NCBI RefSeq assembly: GCF_002217435.1
Contig: NZ_MUHF01000032.1
Location: forward strand, 1-64,000
Direction: 5' to 3'
Source of the DNA: Flavobacterium reichenbachii
GTDB taxonomy: Bacteria; Bacteroidota; Bacteroidia; Flavobacteriales; Flavobacteriaceae
Length of the DNA stretch: 64,000 nucleotides
In this document: positions 53,216-61,356 of the stretch, in pieces
Layout of the letters: the number at the start of each line of letters is the position of its first letter
Numbering within the stretch: position 1 is the first letter of the stretch
Notes under the pieces: generated by a model
Database searches by the model: none
What the model was told of the DNA's origin: nothing
The model's input: the letters and a program-made list of their open reading frames with translations, nothing else
Program-made: the position numbers and the translations under genes

Positions 53216-53263
53216 TAATTTCTTGGCAGTAAAACTAGAAACTCTCGCTGTGAAGTTTTTTAG

Positions 53264-53271
53264 TATCTTTG
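53264..53271 (+). promoter_or_regulatory. yicC promoter (-7 box)
   Basis: TATCTTTG followed by GCGCC matches the -7 consensus exactly, 19 nt before the yicC ATG. Confidence 0.6.
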
Positions 53272-53290
53272 CGCCTTTATATTCAATTAT

Positions 53291-54151
53291 ATGATACAAT
53301 CTATGACAGGTTTTGGTAAAGCGTCTTTGCAGTTGCCAACAAAAAAAATTACCGTTGAAGTAAAATCTTTAAATAGTAAAGGTTTGGATTTGAATGTCAG
53401 GATGCCGTCTGTTTATCGCGAAATGGAATTAGGTTTGCGTACTCAAATTTCTACGAGGCTGGAAAGAGGAAAAATCGATTTTGGGATTTATGTAGAAAGT
53501 ACTGCCGAACAAACTTCGACTAAAGTAAATGTTCCTGTTGTAAAAAATTACATCGCACAGCTTAAGGAAGTTTATCCCGATGCTGATGAAACTGAATTGA
53601 TGAAAATGGCCGTTCGTATGCCTGATACGCTGAAAACGGAGCGTGAGGAAATTGACGAAAATGACTGGGAACAAATTCAGGTAATTATTGAAGAGGCTTT
53701 ACAAAATATTTTAACTTTTAGAAAAGACGAAGGGGAATCTCTTGAAAAAGAATTCAATCTTAGAATTGGAAATATCCGTCAATATATGAACGATGCCTTG
53801 GCATTGGATCCGGAACGTGTTCAGGCAATAAAAGATCGTTTGCAAACTGCTATTGCTGAATTGCAGGTGAATGTTGATGAAAACCGTTTTGAGCAGGAAT
53901 TAATCTACTATTTAGAAAAACTGGATATTACGGAAGAGAAAGTTCGTTTGACGAATCACTTGGATTACTTTTTAGAAACTATTAAGGGAACGGAAGCTAA
54001 TGGTAGAAAACTAGGCTTTATCACTCAGGAAATGGGCCGTGAAATAAATACTATGGGTTCTAAATCGAATCATGCTCAAATGCAGAAATTGGTGGTGATG
54101 ATGAAGGACGAATTGGAAAAGATTAAAGAACAGGTTTTAAATGTGTTGTAA
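53291..54151 (+). CDS. yicC: YicC-family endoribonuclease
   Basis: A 286-residue protein with the YicC start MIQSMTGFGKASLQLPTKKITVEVKSLNSKGLDLNVRMP trimmed here to its key words: SMTGFG (4-9) and SLNSKGLD. The DUF1732 C-terminus ends GSKSNHAQMQKLVVMMKDELEKIKEQVLNVL, seen as EMGREINTMGSKSN (about 251-264). YicC-type proteins are RNases in other bacteria. It heads the yicC-gmk-nadD cluster. Confidence 0.93.
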   Translation: MIQSMTGFGKASLQLPTKKITVEVKSLNSKGLDLNVRMPSVYREMELGLRTQISTRLERGKIDFGIYVESTAEQTSTKVNVPVVKNYIAQLKEVYPDADETELMKMAVRMPDTLKTEREEIDENDWEQIQVIIEEALQNILTFRKDEGESLEKEFNLRIGNIRQYMNDALALDPERVQAIKDRLQTAIAELQVNVDENRFEQELIYYLEKLDITEEKVRLTNHLDYFLETIKGTEANGRKLGFITQEMGREINTMGSKSNHAQMQKLVVMMKDELEKIKEQVLNVL

Positions 54152-54215
54152 CGGCTATAAGCTTTACAACCATTTTATTTTAAACTAATTATCTATAATT
54201 CATTGTTTGTAGTTT

Positions 54216-54602
54216 ATGAAAAAAATATTCCTATTCTTATGTATTATAATTGTCACTACTGGTTGTAAATCTCAAACAGAAGATTTTAGCCTAATAGGAA
54301 AATGGAAAGCAATAGAATCAATTAATAGTAATGGAGCAAAAAAATTTCATACGGATATTGAAAATGGAAATGAAATTACTTTTGGAATAGATAATATTGT
54401 AATCGATCATCATCTTAATATCAAGGGTAAATATGAAATTATAGGAGATAGTCTTCATCTTATTTTTCCTAAAAAGGAGTTTTTCTATTTCTGTCGTACG
54501 AATGAATGGAGTTCTAAAAAAATGTTTTTAGATCCTGTAAATGATAAATACCAATTAATTTGCGACGAAGGCTGTACAACAATTTACAAAAAAATAGAAT
54601 AG
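54216..54602 (+). CDS. Small lipocalin-like lipoprotein
   Basis: A 128-residue lipoprotein (MKKIFLFLCIIIVTTGC, Cys17) with a start LIGKWKAIESINSNGAKKF that resembles lipocalin-like beta-barrels. Three more Cys lie near the end (FFYFCR, LICDEGC). It stands between yicC and gmk, genes otherwise adjacent in related genomes as far as I recall, so it is probably an insertion. A weak inverted repeat (GGCTATAAGC at 54153-54162 against the heptad array 54639-54673) flanks it. Function unknown. Confidence 0.65.
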   Translation: MKKIFLFLCIIIVTTGCKSQTEDFSLIGKWKAIESINSNGAKKFHTDIENGNEITFGIDNIVIDHHLNIKGKYEIIGDSLHLIFPKKEFFYFCRTNEWSSKKMFLDPVNDKYQLICDEGCTTIYKKIE

Positions 54603-54638
54603 ACAATTACACGATAACACAAAACAACATACGAATAA

Positions 54639-54673
54639 AAGCTTAAAGCTTACCGCTTAAAGCCTAAAGCATA
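54639..54673 (+). repeat. Heptad array upstream of gmk
   Basis: Five consecutive 7-nt units of AAGCTTA type lie 15 nt before the gmk start. The units are near-palindromic, so the array can also fold on itself. Confidence 0.6.
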
Positions 54674-54688
54674 AATGAAGCATACATA

Positions 54689-55261
54689 ATGAATAAAGGA
54701 AAATTAATTGTTTTTTCGGCACCTTCAGGATCAGGAAAAACAACGATAGTAAGACATTTACTTGGGAAAGAGGATTTAAATTTAGAATTTTCGATCTCGG
54801 CGGCTTCGCGTGATCCACGCGGTGAGGAAATTAACGGGAAAGATTATTATTTTATTTCGTTAGAAGAATTCAAAAAACATATTAAAGCCGAAGATTTCCT
54901 GGAATGGGAAGAAGTGTATCGCGATAACTTTTATGGTACTTTAAAATCTGAAATCGAACGCATCTGGGCTTTAGGAAAGAATGTCATTTTTGATATTGAT
55001 GTTGCGGGCGGACTACGTATTAAACATAAATTCCCGGAGCAGACTCTGGCTGTTTTTGTAAAACCTCCAAGTGTTGATGAACTTAAACGCAGACTGAAAG
55101 AACGCTCTACAGAAAGTGACGACAAAATAAATATGCGTATTGCAAAAGCATCTGTAGAATTGGCAACAGCTCCTCAGTTTGACGTGATCATTAAAAACTA
55201 TGATTTACCGGTAGCGCTGGAAGAAGCACACCAATTGGTTAAGGAATTTGTTTCTAAGTAA
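54689..55261 (+). CDS. gmk: Guanylate kinase
   Basis: A 190-residue kinase converting GMP to GDP. P-loop PSGSGKTT (12-19), GMP-binding SRDPRGEEINGKDYYF (about 40-55), EWEEVYRDNFYGT, and the LID/late region ERSTESDDKINMRIAKA. Length and motifs are normal. It belongs to the yicC-gmk-nadD cluster, but the path to nadD is interrupted by the inverted-repeat element that starts at its stop codon. Confidence 0.97.
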   Translation: MNKGKLIVFSAPSGSGKTTIVRHLLGKEDLNLEFSISAASRDPRGEEINGKDYYFISLEEFKKHIKAEDFLEWEEVYRDNFYGTLKSEIERIWALGKNVIFDIDVAGGLRIKHKFPEQTLAVFVKPPSVDELKRRLKERSTESDDKINMRIAKASVELATAPQFDVIIKNYDLPVALEEAHQLVKEFVSK

Positions 55262-55711
55262 ATAGTCATTAGTGAATAGTAAATAGTGAATAGTAATTAG
55301 TGGAATAGTTAAAATGAGTGAAATAAGATCTTATAAAGATTTATTGATTTGGCAGAAAGGAATTAAAATTGTCTCTCTGATTTATCAATTAGTAAAATCA
55401 TTTCCTAAAGAGGAATTATTTGCTTTAACTAGTCAATTAAAAAGAGCTTCCGTATCTATTCCTTCAAATATAGCAGAAGGTTACGGTAGAAATACAGATA
55501 AATCTTTTAGTCATTTTTTAAATATTTCCAGAGGCTCATTGTTCGAAATTGAAACTCAATTACTAATTGCAAATGATCTTGGTTTTATAACCAGCCAAAC
55601 TCTTTATAAAGAAATTTTAAATCAAATTGAAGAAGAATCGAAAATGATTAATGCTTTTTCTAAGACACTAAAAGACTAATCACTTTTTACTAATTACTAG
55701 TTACTTAACTA
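55261..55711 (+). mobile_element. Inverted heptad-repeat element with intact four-helix-bundle gene
   Basis: Left arm 55264-55302: six consecutive 7-nt units of TRAWTAG type. Right arm 55674-55709: the complementary heptads. TAGTAATTAGT (55291-55301) is exactly inverted at 55689-55699. The S23-family ORF fills the loop. The element begins at the gmk stop and runs to the nadD start codon. It has the same layout as the element at 20213-20716, but its unit sequence is different. Confidence 0.7.
55314..55679 (+). CDS. Four-helix bundle protein (S23 / 23S rRNA-IVS family)
   Basis: A 121-residue intact member of the TIGR02436 family. It opens with SYKDLLIWQKGIKIVSLIY, then RRASVSIPSNIAEG-like (KRASVSIPSNIAEGYGR, about 43-59) and SRGSLFEIETQLLIA (76-90). 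It is all-helical; known homologues form pentameric four-helix bundles. Relatives are encoded inside 23S rRNA intervening sequences and as Avd in retroelements, and their cellular job is unknown. It is inserted between gmk and nadD inside a heptad stem, so it would be cotranscribed with these housekeeping genes. Confidence 0.92.
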   Translation: MSEIRSYKDLLIWQKGIKIVSLIYQLVKSFPKEELFALTSQLKRASVSIPSNIAEGYGRNTDKSFSHFLNISRGSLFEIETQLLIANDLGFITSQTLYKEILNQIEEESKMINAFSKTLKD

Positions 55712-56292
55712 TGAAAATAGGTCTTTATTTCGGCACTTATAATCCCATACATGTTGGGCATTTGATTATTGCCAATCACATGGCAGAATTTGCCGATTTA
55801 GATCAGATTTGGATGGTGGTTACGCCTCATAATCCACTAAAAAAGAAATCGACTCTGCTGGATGACCACCAGCGTTTGGAGATGGTTTATCTGGCTACAA
55901 AAGATTTTCCGAAGATAAAACCTTCAGATATTGAATTTAAATTACCTCAACCCAATTATACCGTAAATACTTTGGTGCATCTGCACGAAAAGTATCCGAA
56001 TCATGAATTTTCTCTAATCATGGGCGAAGACAATCTGAAAACGCTTCATAAATGGAAAAACTACGAGGTGTTATTGGATCGTTATGATATTTATGTTTAT
56101 CCGAGAATTTCGTCTGAAGAAGAAAATACAGCATTAAAATCGCACCCGAAAATTCATATTATTGATGCGCCGATTGTAGAAATCTCTTCTACTTTTATTC
56201 GAAACAATATCAAGGAAGGAAAAAATATTCAGCCTTTATTACCGCCAAAAGTTTGGGAATATATTGATCACAATAATTTTTACAAGAAGTAA
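55711..56292 (+). CDS. nadD: Nicotinate(nicotinamide)-nucleotide adenylyltransferase
   Basis: A 193-residue nucleotidyltransferase making NAD or deamido-NAD. The T/HxGH motif is HVGH (14-17 in NPIHVGH), with ISSTFIRNNIKEG near 165-180 as the ATP-binding block. It starts at the edge of the right repeat arm and ends against the next ATG. It can complete the salvage path begun by the NAMPT-type enzyme 1 kb away if it accepts NMN; bacterial NadD mostly prefers NaMN. Confidence 0.95.
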   Translation: MKIGLYFGTYNPIHVGHLIIANHMAEFADLDQIWMVVTPHNPLKKKSTLLDDHQRLEMVYLATKDFPKIKPSDIEFKLPQPNYTVNTLVHLHEKYPNHEFSLIMGEDNLKTLHKWKNYEVLLDRYDIYVYPRISSEEENTALKSHPKIHIIDAPIVEISSTFIRNNIKEGKNIQPLLPPKVWEYIDHNNFYKK

Positions 56293-56997
56293 ATGTCTTT
56301 TTCTGCTTCTGTTTTTATTCCTGTAAAACCTAAGGGTTTTGACTTAACGCTTTCAGAAAAAATATCCTGGTATTCTCTGGGAGCATTAGTAATATATACA
56401 TTACCTATGTTATTCATTGAAAACTATTACGATTATAGATTTCCTCAATGGGTTTATTATCCATCATTTCTTTTCTTTCTATTAAATTTCAGCAGTAATT
56501 TTATTCGCTTAACAGAATTTGAAAATCTTAATGGTTACTTTGAAGGAAGAATTACATTTAATGATGAATTTATAACGATAGACAACAGCGATTATAAATA
56601 TTCAGATATAGAAGATCTGATTGTTTACGGAAATTCTTTCTCTGGCGAAAAAACATCCAATCACAAATCGGGTCCAATGTATGGAAATGGAACTAAAAAT
56701 TTAATTTCATTTACCTCTGAAGGGATTAAAATCGAAAAACATTTTCAGCTCAATTCAGAGAAACATCTTGACCAGTTACAGGAAGTTTTGCTTCATATAA
56801 TTACTAACGAAAAAATTCCTTATAAAAGAAAATACCTGAATTTTATTAATGAAGAATATCGCAGATTTATAATTTTTGAGTTTTTTATTGGAAAATTAAT
56901 CAAAGAGAAAAGAATTGAATGTACAGAAGGTTTACTTTTAATTGGATACGATTCAGATAAAGAAGCCCGAGAATTAAGAGCAAAATATTGCTGCTGA
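56293..56997 (+). CDS. Unknown membrane protein
   Basis: A 234-residue protein whose ATG directly follows the nadD stop. Two hydrophobic segments lie near 30-48 and 57-72, then a PH-like beta region (GRITFNDEFITIDNSDYKYSDIEDLIVYG), then a basic helical tail ending in CC. No family is recognised. It is probably cotranscribed with nadD and ends in a bidirectional terminator. Confidence 0.7.
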   Translation: MSFSASVFIPVKPKGFDLTLSEKISWYSLGALVIYTLPMLFIENYYDYRFPQWVYYPSFLFFLLNFSSNFIRLTEFENLNGYFEGRITFNDEFITIDNSDYKYSDIEDLIVYGNSFSGEKTSNHKSGPMYGNGTKNLISFTSEGIKIEKHFQLNSEKHLDQLQEVLLHIITNEKIPYKRKYLNFINEEYRRFIIFEFFIGKLIKEKRIECTEGLLLIGYDSDKEARELRAKYCC

Positions 56998-57010
56998 TTT
57001 TAGAACTAAA

Positions 57011-57050
57011 AAAGCCTAAATGCAATAAACATTTAGGCTTTACTTTTTTA
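57011..57050. terminator. Bidirectional terminator
   Basis: A perfect 12-bp stem AAAGCCTAAATG (57011-57022) with CATTTAGGCTTT (57030-57041), flanked by A and T runs, lies between convergent genes. It ends both the nadD unit and the NAD/ADP-ribose island. Confidence 0.9.
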
Positions 57051-57062
57051 AGCTGTTTCAAG

Positions 57063-58514
57063 CTATTTTTTGACGTTATTTCTAATTTCAGAAAGAGATT
57101 GGTCAATCAATAATTTTCCGTCTCTGAAAACTTCTTTAAGTTCTCCTTGTTTTTCTTCTTCCCAGGAAACATTATCGGTTAGATGATAAACGCCGTCGAC
57201 TAAATCAATTTTCATTAATCCTTTTGCAGATTTTTTGGTTCCGTCGTCTGTAATCGGATCTTTGAAGATTGCTCTACCTTCTCCGTTTACTTCTCCGTAC
57301 GTCGCTTTCATAGCAAAACCAAATGTATCTCTTGTGTTATATTGATAGGTAAAAGATCCAATTCCTAAAACAACATTGGTAGAAGCAAATCCTTTTAGTT
57401 TTAATCTTTCGCAGATTTGAGTTGCTCTTGGCACCGTAATACTATCTCCGTAAATAGCCCCAATCTGAGGTACTAATTCTTTGAATCCTTTATCGTTTGT
57501 AGTTCCTCCAAAAACATCCCAAAGCAATTCAATCACACCTTTCTTTTCCTGTTCTGTTTTTCCGTTCGGATTTCCGCAGATAATATCTACCGGATCTCCA
57601 CTGTCAGGACGAATTACCACCTTACCTTCTCTCGAAACGATTTCGTCTTTTAATCTCGGAAGATAATCGGTTAAAACTTTCCATAAATCCCAAGTATCAG
57701 AAACGATAGAAACAATTCCTTTTGGGTAAACATCAGAAATTAATCTTCTAAAAGTTTCATATTCTCCCTCTGTTGTTCCCATACACATTACAGAATGTTC
57801 TGTAGCAGCAACCGAACCTGCAATTAATTCCTTATCTGAATCTGCTTTGTAATATTCCTCCATAAAATCAATTACAGGAATTGTATCAGAACCTGTAAAG
57901 CTCAACAAATGTCCTGCAGAAGAAGTTAAAGACGCTTCGATGCCGCCCATTCCGCGCATAGAGAAATCGTGCGCCTGCCAATCTACAAATTCCGGAACTG
58001 ATGAAGTTTCCTGAGCATATCTGTCCAGAACTTTTCTGTACTCTTTTGCAATTGTAGCAGAATTACAAGGAAGCCAAACTACAGCAGAAAGCAGTGTTTC
58101 AAAATAATTGGTCAGCCAGAAAAACTCAGGAAGCGTATTGTACATCGTAAACATTGGCACTCGAATTGGCACACTTGTTCCTTCTGGCAAGGCTTTAAAA
58201 ACCATAGGAATGTATCCTAAATCGTGTAAATCTTCGATATGTTTGGTCCCAACCAGGTTTTCGCCCAAATAATTATTGATTCTTCTTGAGTATTTTTTTA
58301 CTACTTCTTCTTTTGGCTGTTTGAAAAAATGCAGTTCAAAATCCTGAATAATATATTTTTTAATGAAATATTGTAATCCGAAAAATACAACCTCATCAAC
58401 TCCTTCGATTCTTGATTTTCTTGGTGTCCAGTTTGAGTAAACTAATGTTGTTCCGTCTGGATATTGCCTTCTGTGGTCAACTTTGTAACCGTCTGTTAAT
58501 AGTAATGGGTTCAT
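57063..58514 (-). CDS. nadV: Nicotinamide phosphoribosyltransferase (NAMPT/NadV type)
   Basis: A 483-residue phosphoribosyltransferase of the NAMPT class, making NMN from nicotinamide and PRPP. The opening is DGYKVDHRRQYP (8-19); DFSMRG carries Asp183, the position that favours nicotinamide in NAMPT; His240 is in ATEHSVM; RPDSGDP binds phosphates. This type is frequent in phages and accessory islands as well as in some genomes. It is the last gene of the minus-strand island, overlapping the 104-aa gene by 4 nt. It recycles the nicotinamide released by NAD-consuming enzymes such as KptA. Confidence 0.93.
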   Translation of the reverse strand: MNPLLLTDGYKVDHRRQYPDGTTLVYSNWTPRKSRIEGVDEVVFFGLQYFIKKYIIQDFELHFFKQPKEEVVKKYSRRINNYLGENLVGTKHIEDLHDLGYIPMVFKALPEGTSVPIRVPMFTMYNTLPEFFWLTNYFETLLSAVVWLPCNSATIAKEYRKVLDRYAQETSSVPEFVDWQAHDFSMRGMGGIEASLTSSAGHLLSFTGSDTIPVIDFMEEYYKADSDKELIAGSVAATEHSVMCMGTTEGEYETFRRLISDVYPKGIVSIVSDTWDLWKVLTDYLPRLKDEIVSREGKVVIRPDSGDPVDIICGNPNGKTEQEKKGVIELLWDVFGGTTNDKGFKELVPQIGAIYGDSITVPRATQICERLKLKGFASTNVVLGIGSFTYQYNTRDTFGFAMKATYGEVNGEGRAIFKDPITDDGTKKSAKGLMKIDLVDGVYHLTDNVSWEEEKQGELKEVFRDGKLLIDQSLSEIRNNVKK

Positions 58515-58825
58515 AGGTTTTTATTAATTAAATTTTCGTAAAGCGTATCGAATTCAGAAGCCAGCTTCAAATATTCATCACTCCATCCGTTTTGCATAGA
58601 AATTTCCTGAAAAGTTCCTGTTGGAGCAAATAAGTGTTGGAAAAATCCTAAGCTTTGCTGCTGATTATTATTTTCAAGCAATTTAGAATTTAAATCTATT
58701 TCGGCAATTAATTTTTCTACTGAATTATAAGATGTCCACATTAAATCTGTGTCAGCCGTAATTTTTGATTTAATTAGTTCAAGTAATTTTATTAATTCAG
58801 TCATTGTAGAATCACCTTTTTCCAT
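58511..58825 (-). CDS. Small protein of unknown function
   Basis: A 104-residue, mostly helical, acidic protein (MEKGDSTMTELIKLLELIKSK trimmed: start MEKGDS, alternative start at Met8). The middle has TGTFQEISMQNGW. Its stop overlaps the nadV start by 4 nt (ATGA), so the two are translationally coupled, and the PurA-like gene lies 18 nt upstream. No family is recognised; a specific partner of the neighbours is likely. Confidence 0.6.
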   Translation of the reverse strand: MEKGDSTMTELIKLLELIKSKITADTDLMWTSYNSVEKLIAEIDLNSKLLENNNQQQSLGFFQHLFAPTGTFQEISMQNGWSDEYLKLASEFDTLYENLINKNL

Positions 58826-58843
58826 TTAAATAATTTATTTTTA

Positions 58844-59920
58844 TTACAAGGAATTCAATATTCTGAAATCTTTTGAATATGGAGAATAAGATCCATAAAT
58901 AACATCAAATTTTGTTTTCAGCTTTTCTGGCTCAAATCCTGCCTCTGTCTGATCCAGACAAGTGACAACGAGGTTTTTTTTGTTTGAAGTAATATAAGCT
59001 GCATCCAATTGTAAAGCATAGTTTAACAGATCATAATCTAAATCTCCAAATCTTAACTCTTTCTGATATTCATTAAAAACACAGGTTTCTTCTTCGTTGT
59101 TTTTTAATGCAATTTCGTTTTCATTACTCATCCAGCCGTTTCCGTGTCGGGTTGCATAATTTCTGGTAACATAAAACATTTCGATTTCTTCAATGTTTAA
59201 GAATTTACAGACTTCAAAAGCGTTTTTTGAGGTTGTATTGGCGTACGTCACATTCGGAAAAACACCATGATCCATATCGAGTAAAATTCCCTGGCTTCCT
59301 TCAAAAATAAGAGTTTCAAATGATTTTAGATAACTATAATCACTGATCTTCCATTCTATTTTATCGATCGCATGTAAGAAATCGTCCAGTTCCTGTTGGA
59401 TTTGAGTTCCGTCAAGAAATCCGTAGAAATAAGCAATTCCTTTTAGTTTCTCGATTAACATCTGCCGTGGCGCAATCAAATCTATGGCAAATAATTTATA
59501 CGGACTTTCGTGTCTTTTCATTGTGGCTCCAACGCCTTTTCCGCAGGTTCCGTGTTCCAGATTTTTGACATTTTTGCGATTTTGCCAAACATCAAAAGGG
59601 GTTGTAATTTTTGCTAACGGATGAAGGTGCAATTCTACATTTCCGTTCTGTTCTTTTAATTCTGTTCTTTCATTAAACAAAAAAGTAGGATGAATGGTGC
59701 AATGCTCTGTAAAATAAGAAGGTAATCCGCGAAGTGCTCCGCTGGCAAAACTAGAATGAACGTGTTTTTTATCCCCGATCATAACGGTATGCGCAGCCTG
59801 CTGTCCGCCCGAAAACCGAATAACTACAGCATCCGGATTTTGCTGCGAAAGAAAATCTGTAGTGGTTCCTTTTCCTTCATCACCAAAACCCAGACCTATA
59901 ACTATTTTTGCTTTTTTCAT
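58844..59920 (-). CDS. Divergent adenylosuccinate synthetase-like enzyme
   Basis: A 358-residue PurA-fold protein, about 70 residues shorter than PurA. It keeps the GTP-loop GDEGKG with catalytic Asp14, the SGGQQAAHT block with His44 in place of PurA's GGNNAGH, GKGVGATM, EGSQGILLDMDHG, and VTRNYATRHGNG. The aspartate-binding GRxRR loop is altered (YQKELR). It therefore probably ligates or phosphorylates a different substrate. The Asp14 differs from phage PurZ, which has Ser there. Upstream neighbour is a VWA gene 3 nt away. Housekeeping purA must lie elsewhere. Confidence 0.75.
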   Translation of the reverse strand: MKKAKIVIGLGFGDEGKGTTTDFLSQQNPDAVVIRFSGGQQAAHTVMIGDKKHVHSSFASGALRGLPSYFTEHCTIHPTFLFNERTELKEQNGNVELHLHPLAKITTPFDVWQNRKNVKNLEHGTCGKGVGATMKRHESPYKLFAIDLIAPRQMLIEKLKGIAYFYGFLDGTQIQQELDDFLHAIDKIEWKISDYSYLKSFETLIFEGSQGILLDMDHGVFPNVTYANTTSKNAFEVCKFLNIEEIEMFYVTRNYATRHGNGWMSNENEIALKNNEEETCVFNEYQKELRFGDLDYDLLNYALQLDAAYITSNKKNLVVTCLDQTEAGFEPEKLKTKFDVIYGSYSPYSKDFRILNSL

Positions 59921-59923
59921 TTT

Positions 59924-60778
59924 TTAAAGCATTTCAATATTTTCTAATCCTCCTAAATTTACACTTCCAGAAGAGCCGCTTTTAAATCTATCGCAGATAA
60001 TGCCTTTTATCACATTCGGAATTTCTCTATGATCTTGTATAGACAAACAATTTTGTCCCAGCAATTCTTTCCATGCAACATCTGATCTAATGGCCTGATC
60101 TGAATGCAAAACACTGATGTGGTAAACATCGTAGTATTTTTTTGCTTCATCCAAAAGTTCTTTAGCCGTGTAAGTCTCCTGACCTGTGCCCATAATTTCT
60201 TTAATTGCCGATGCCGGAAGAACATCCAGATTAGGCTCATCTCCTACAGTAAAAAGCAATCCTTTTTGATTTCTTTTTTCGAATGCATCGGTTTTGGTAT
60301 GAAAAGCGGCAAAATACCATGCCAGAAGATAACTTTCGCCGGCATTTCCGCCACCGCCAGATTCTATATAAGTACGTGTAAGCCACATGTCTAATTCCTG
60401 ATCTCCAGATTCAAACTGACCAACCTGAAGCGGATAATTATCGCATTCGTGATCACCAATTCCTAAAAATAAAAGAGCAGGATCCGGAACACCGCCTTGT
60501 ATAATTCCTCCCATCAATTTAGGAAGACCTTCTTTGATTAATTCATGCGGAATATGTCCCATACTTCCCGTAACATCCAATCCTAAAATAATTGGAACTG
60601 AGTTTGGGTGAACGGCAGAATCTCTCGCTTCTCTAAAAGTAATTCCGTTAGGATTCATAGAATCGTGTGCCATTCCTTTTGCATTTTGGGTAAAAATTTC
60701 ACCCGCAGATTTTTTTCCGTAACCTGCTGCTTCTGCTCTGCTCAAACGAGCGCCTAAATCATATCTTGTACCTCCCAT
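59924..60778 (-). CDS. VWA-domain protein of the NAD island
   Basis: A 284-residue soluble protein with a VWA-like fold. MIDAS is DVTGSM (68-73), preceded by an N-terminal region with GTRYDLGARLSRAEAAGY and followed by GIGDHE, ESGGGGNAGES and FTVGDEPN that may complete the metal site. No signal or membrane span is seen, so it is cytoplasmic. It is coupled to the PurA-like gene (3 nt) and to the coiled-coil gene (2 nt). Precise role unknown; VWA domains usually assemble metal-dependent complexes. Confidence 0.75.
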   Translation of the reverse strand: MGGTRYDLGARLSRAEAAGYGKKSAGEIFTQNAKGMAHDSMNPNGITFREARDSAVHPNSVPIILGLDVTGSMGHIPHELIKEGLPKLMGGIIQGGVPDPALLFLGIGDHECDNYPLQVGQFESGDQELDMWLTRTYIESGGGGNAGESYLLAWYFAAFHTKTDAFEKRNQKGLLFTVGDEPNLDVLPASAIKEIMGTGQETYTAKELLDEAKKYYDVYHISVLHSDQAIRSDVAWKELLGQNCLSIQDHREIPNVIKGIICDRFKSGSSGSVNLGGLENIEML

Positions 60779-60780
60779 AA

Positions 60781-61116
60781 TTAAAATGTTTTACCAAATA
60801 AATATTCAAATCTCTTTTTTGTAACTTCCAATTGAATGTTTAAATTTCTGATTGTTAATGATAATTCCATGTCTTTCTGCACAAACGCTTCGGGCTGGAA
60901 ATCTGCAAATGTCAAACTGTTTTTATCTAAAGGGCTGATATCAATAAGACCTTCCTGCTCTCTTTCGAGTCTTTTTATTTTTAGTTCGATATCTTCTACC
61001 CTGCGTCTGTATATTAGTTCTGAATCTTCTCCGATAGTGCGCGCTCTGTCTTCTCTAATCTGGTCATTATTTCTGCGTAATGACTCAATAAATCTTGGTT
61101 TTAATTCGTCTTCCAT
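60781..61116 (-). CDS. Coiled-coil protein of unknown function
   Basis: A 111-residue, charged, helical protein with heptad-like coiled coil (about 10-55, RRRVEDIELKIKRLEREQEG) and a second helix near 80-105. Two nt upstream of the VWA gene. It is the first gene of the nadV-side half. The 240-nt gap before it carries the palindromic element 61153-61347. Family unknown. Confidence 0.6.
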   Translation of the reverse strand: MEDELKPRFIESLRRNNDQIREDRARTIGEDSELIYRRRVEDIELKIKRLEREQEGLIDISPLDKNSLTFADFQPEAFVQKDMELSLTIRNLNIQLEVTKKRFEYLFGKTF

Positions 61117-61152
61117 GTTTTTAAATTTAATTTGTTGTGTTAAATTCTAAAT

Positions 61153-61347
61153 AACCCGTTTGGTGTAATTATTTTCCAACACATAGAATCATAGATTTTG
61201 CATACTTATAAAAGGCGTTTTACTTGTATTAACAAACATAGCTATGTGCGAAAATCTAAGATTTTTTAAAATTATCTTTTCTAAATATTAAAAATCTATG
61301 TTTCTATGTGTTAAATTATCTTTTTTGCTAATTACACACAACGGGTT
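61153..61347. repeat. Palindromic MITE-like element, family A copy 2
   Basis: Outer inverted repeats of 19 bp (61153-61171 and 61329-61347, 17 of 19 pairing) surround the family A core, whose left end lies near 61175-61196 and right end at 61294-61314. The central palindrome ACATAGCTATGT is at 61236-61247. The inner part matches the copy at 16485-16621, including an AAGGCG segment and AACAAACATAG. It lies between the coiled-coil and ADP-ribosylglycohydrolase genes and splits the island. Confidence 0.8.
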
Positions 61348-61356
61348 CTAATAATC

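Noticed and set aside
53117..53299. Minus-strand ORF of 60 codons across the structured element and yicC promoter
   Set aside because: It runs through the hairpin and the promoter of yicC and has no family resemblance.
20278..55679. S23-family genes as part of a diversity-generating retroelement (Avd)
   Set aside because: No reverse transcriptase, template repeat or variable protein lies near either copy.
58844..59920. PurA-like protein as phage PurZ (aminoadenine synthesis)
   Set aside because: PurZ has Ser where this protein keeps the catalytic Asp (GDEGKG), and no partner genes of the Z-genome pathway are nearby.
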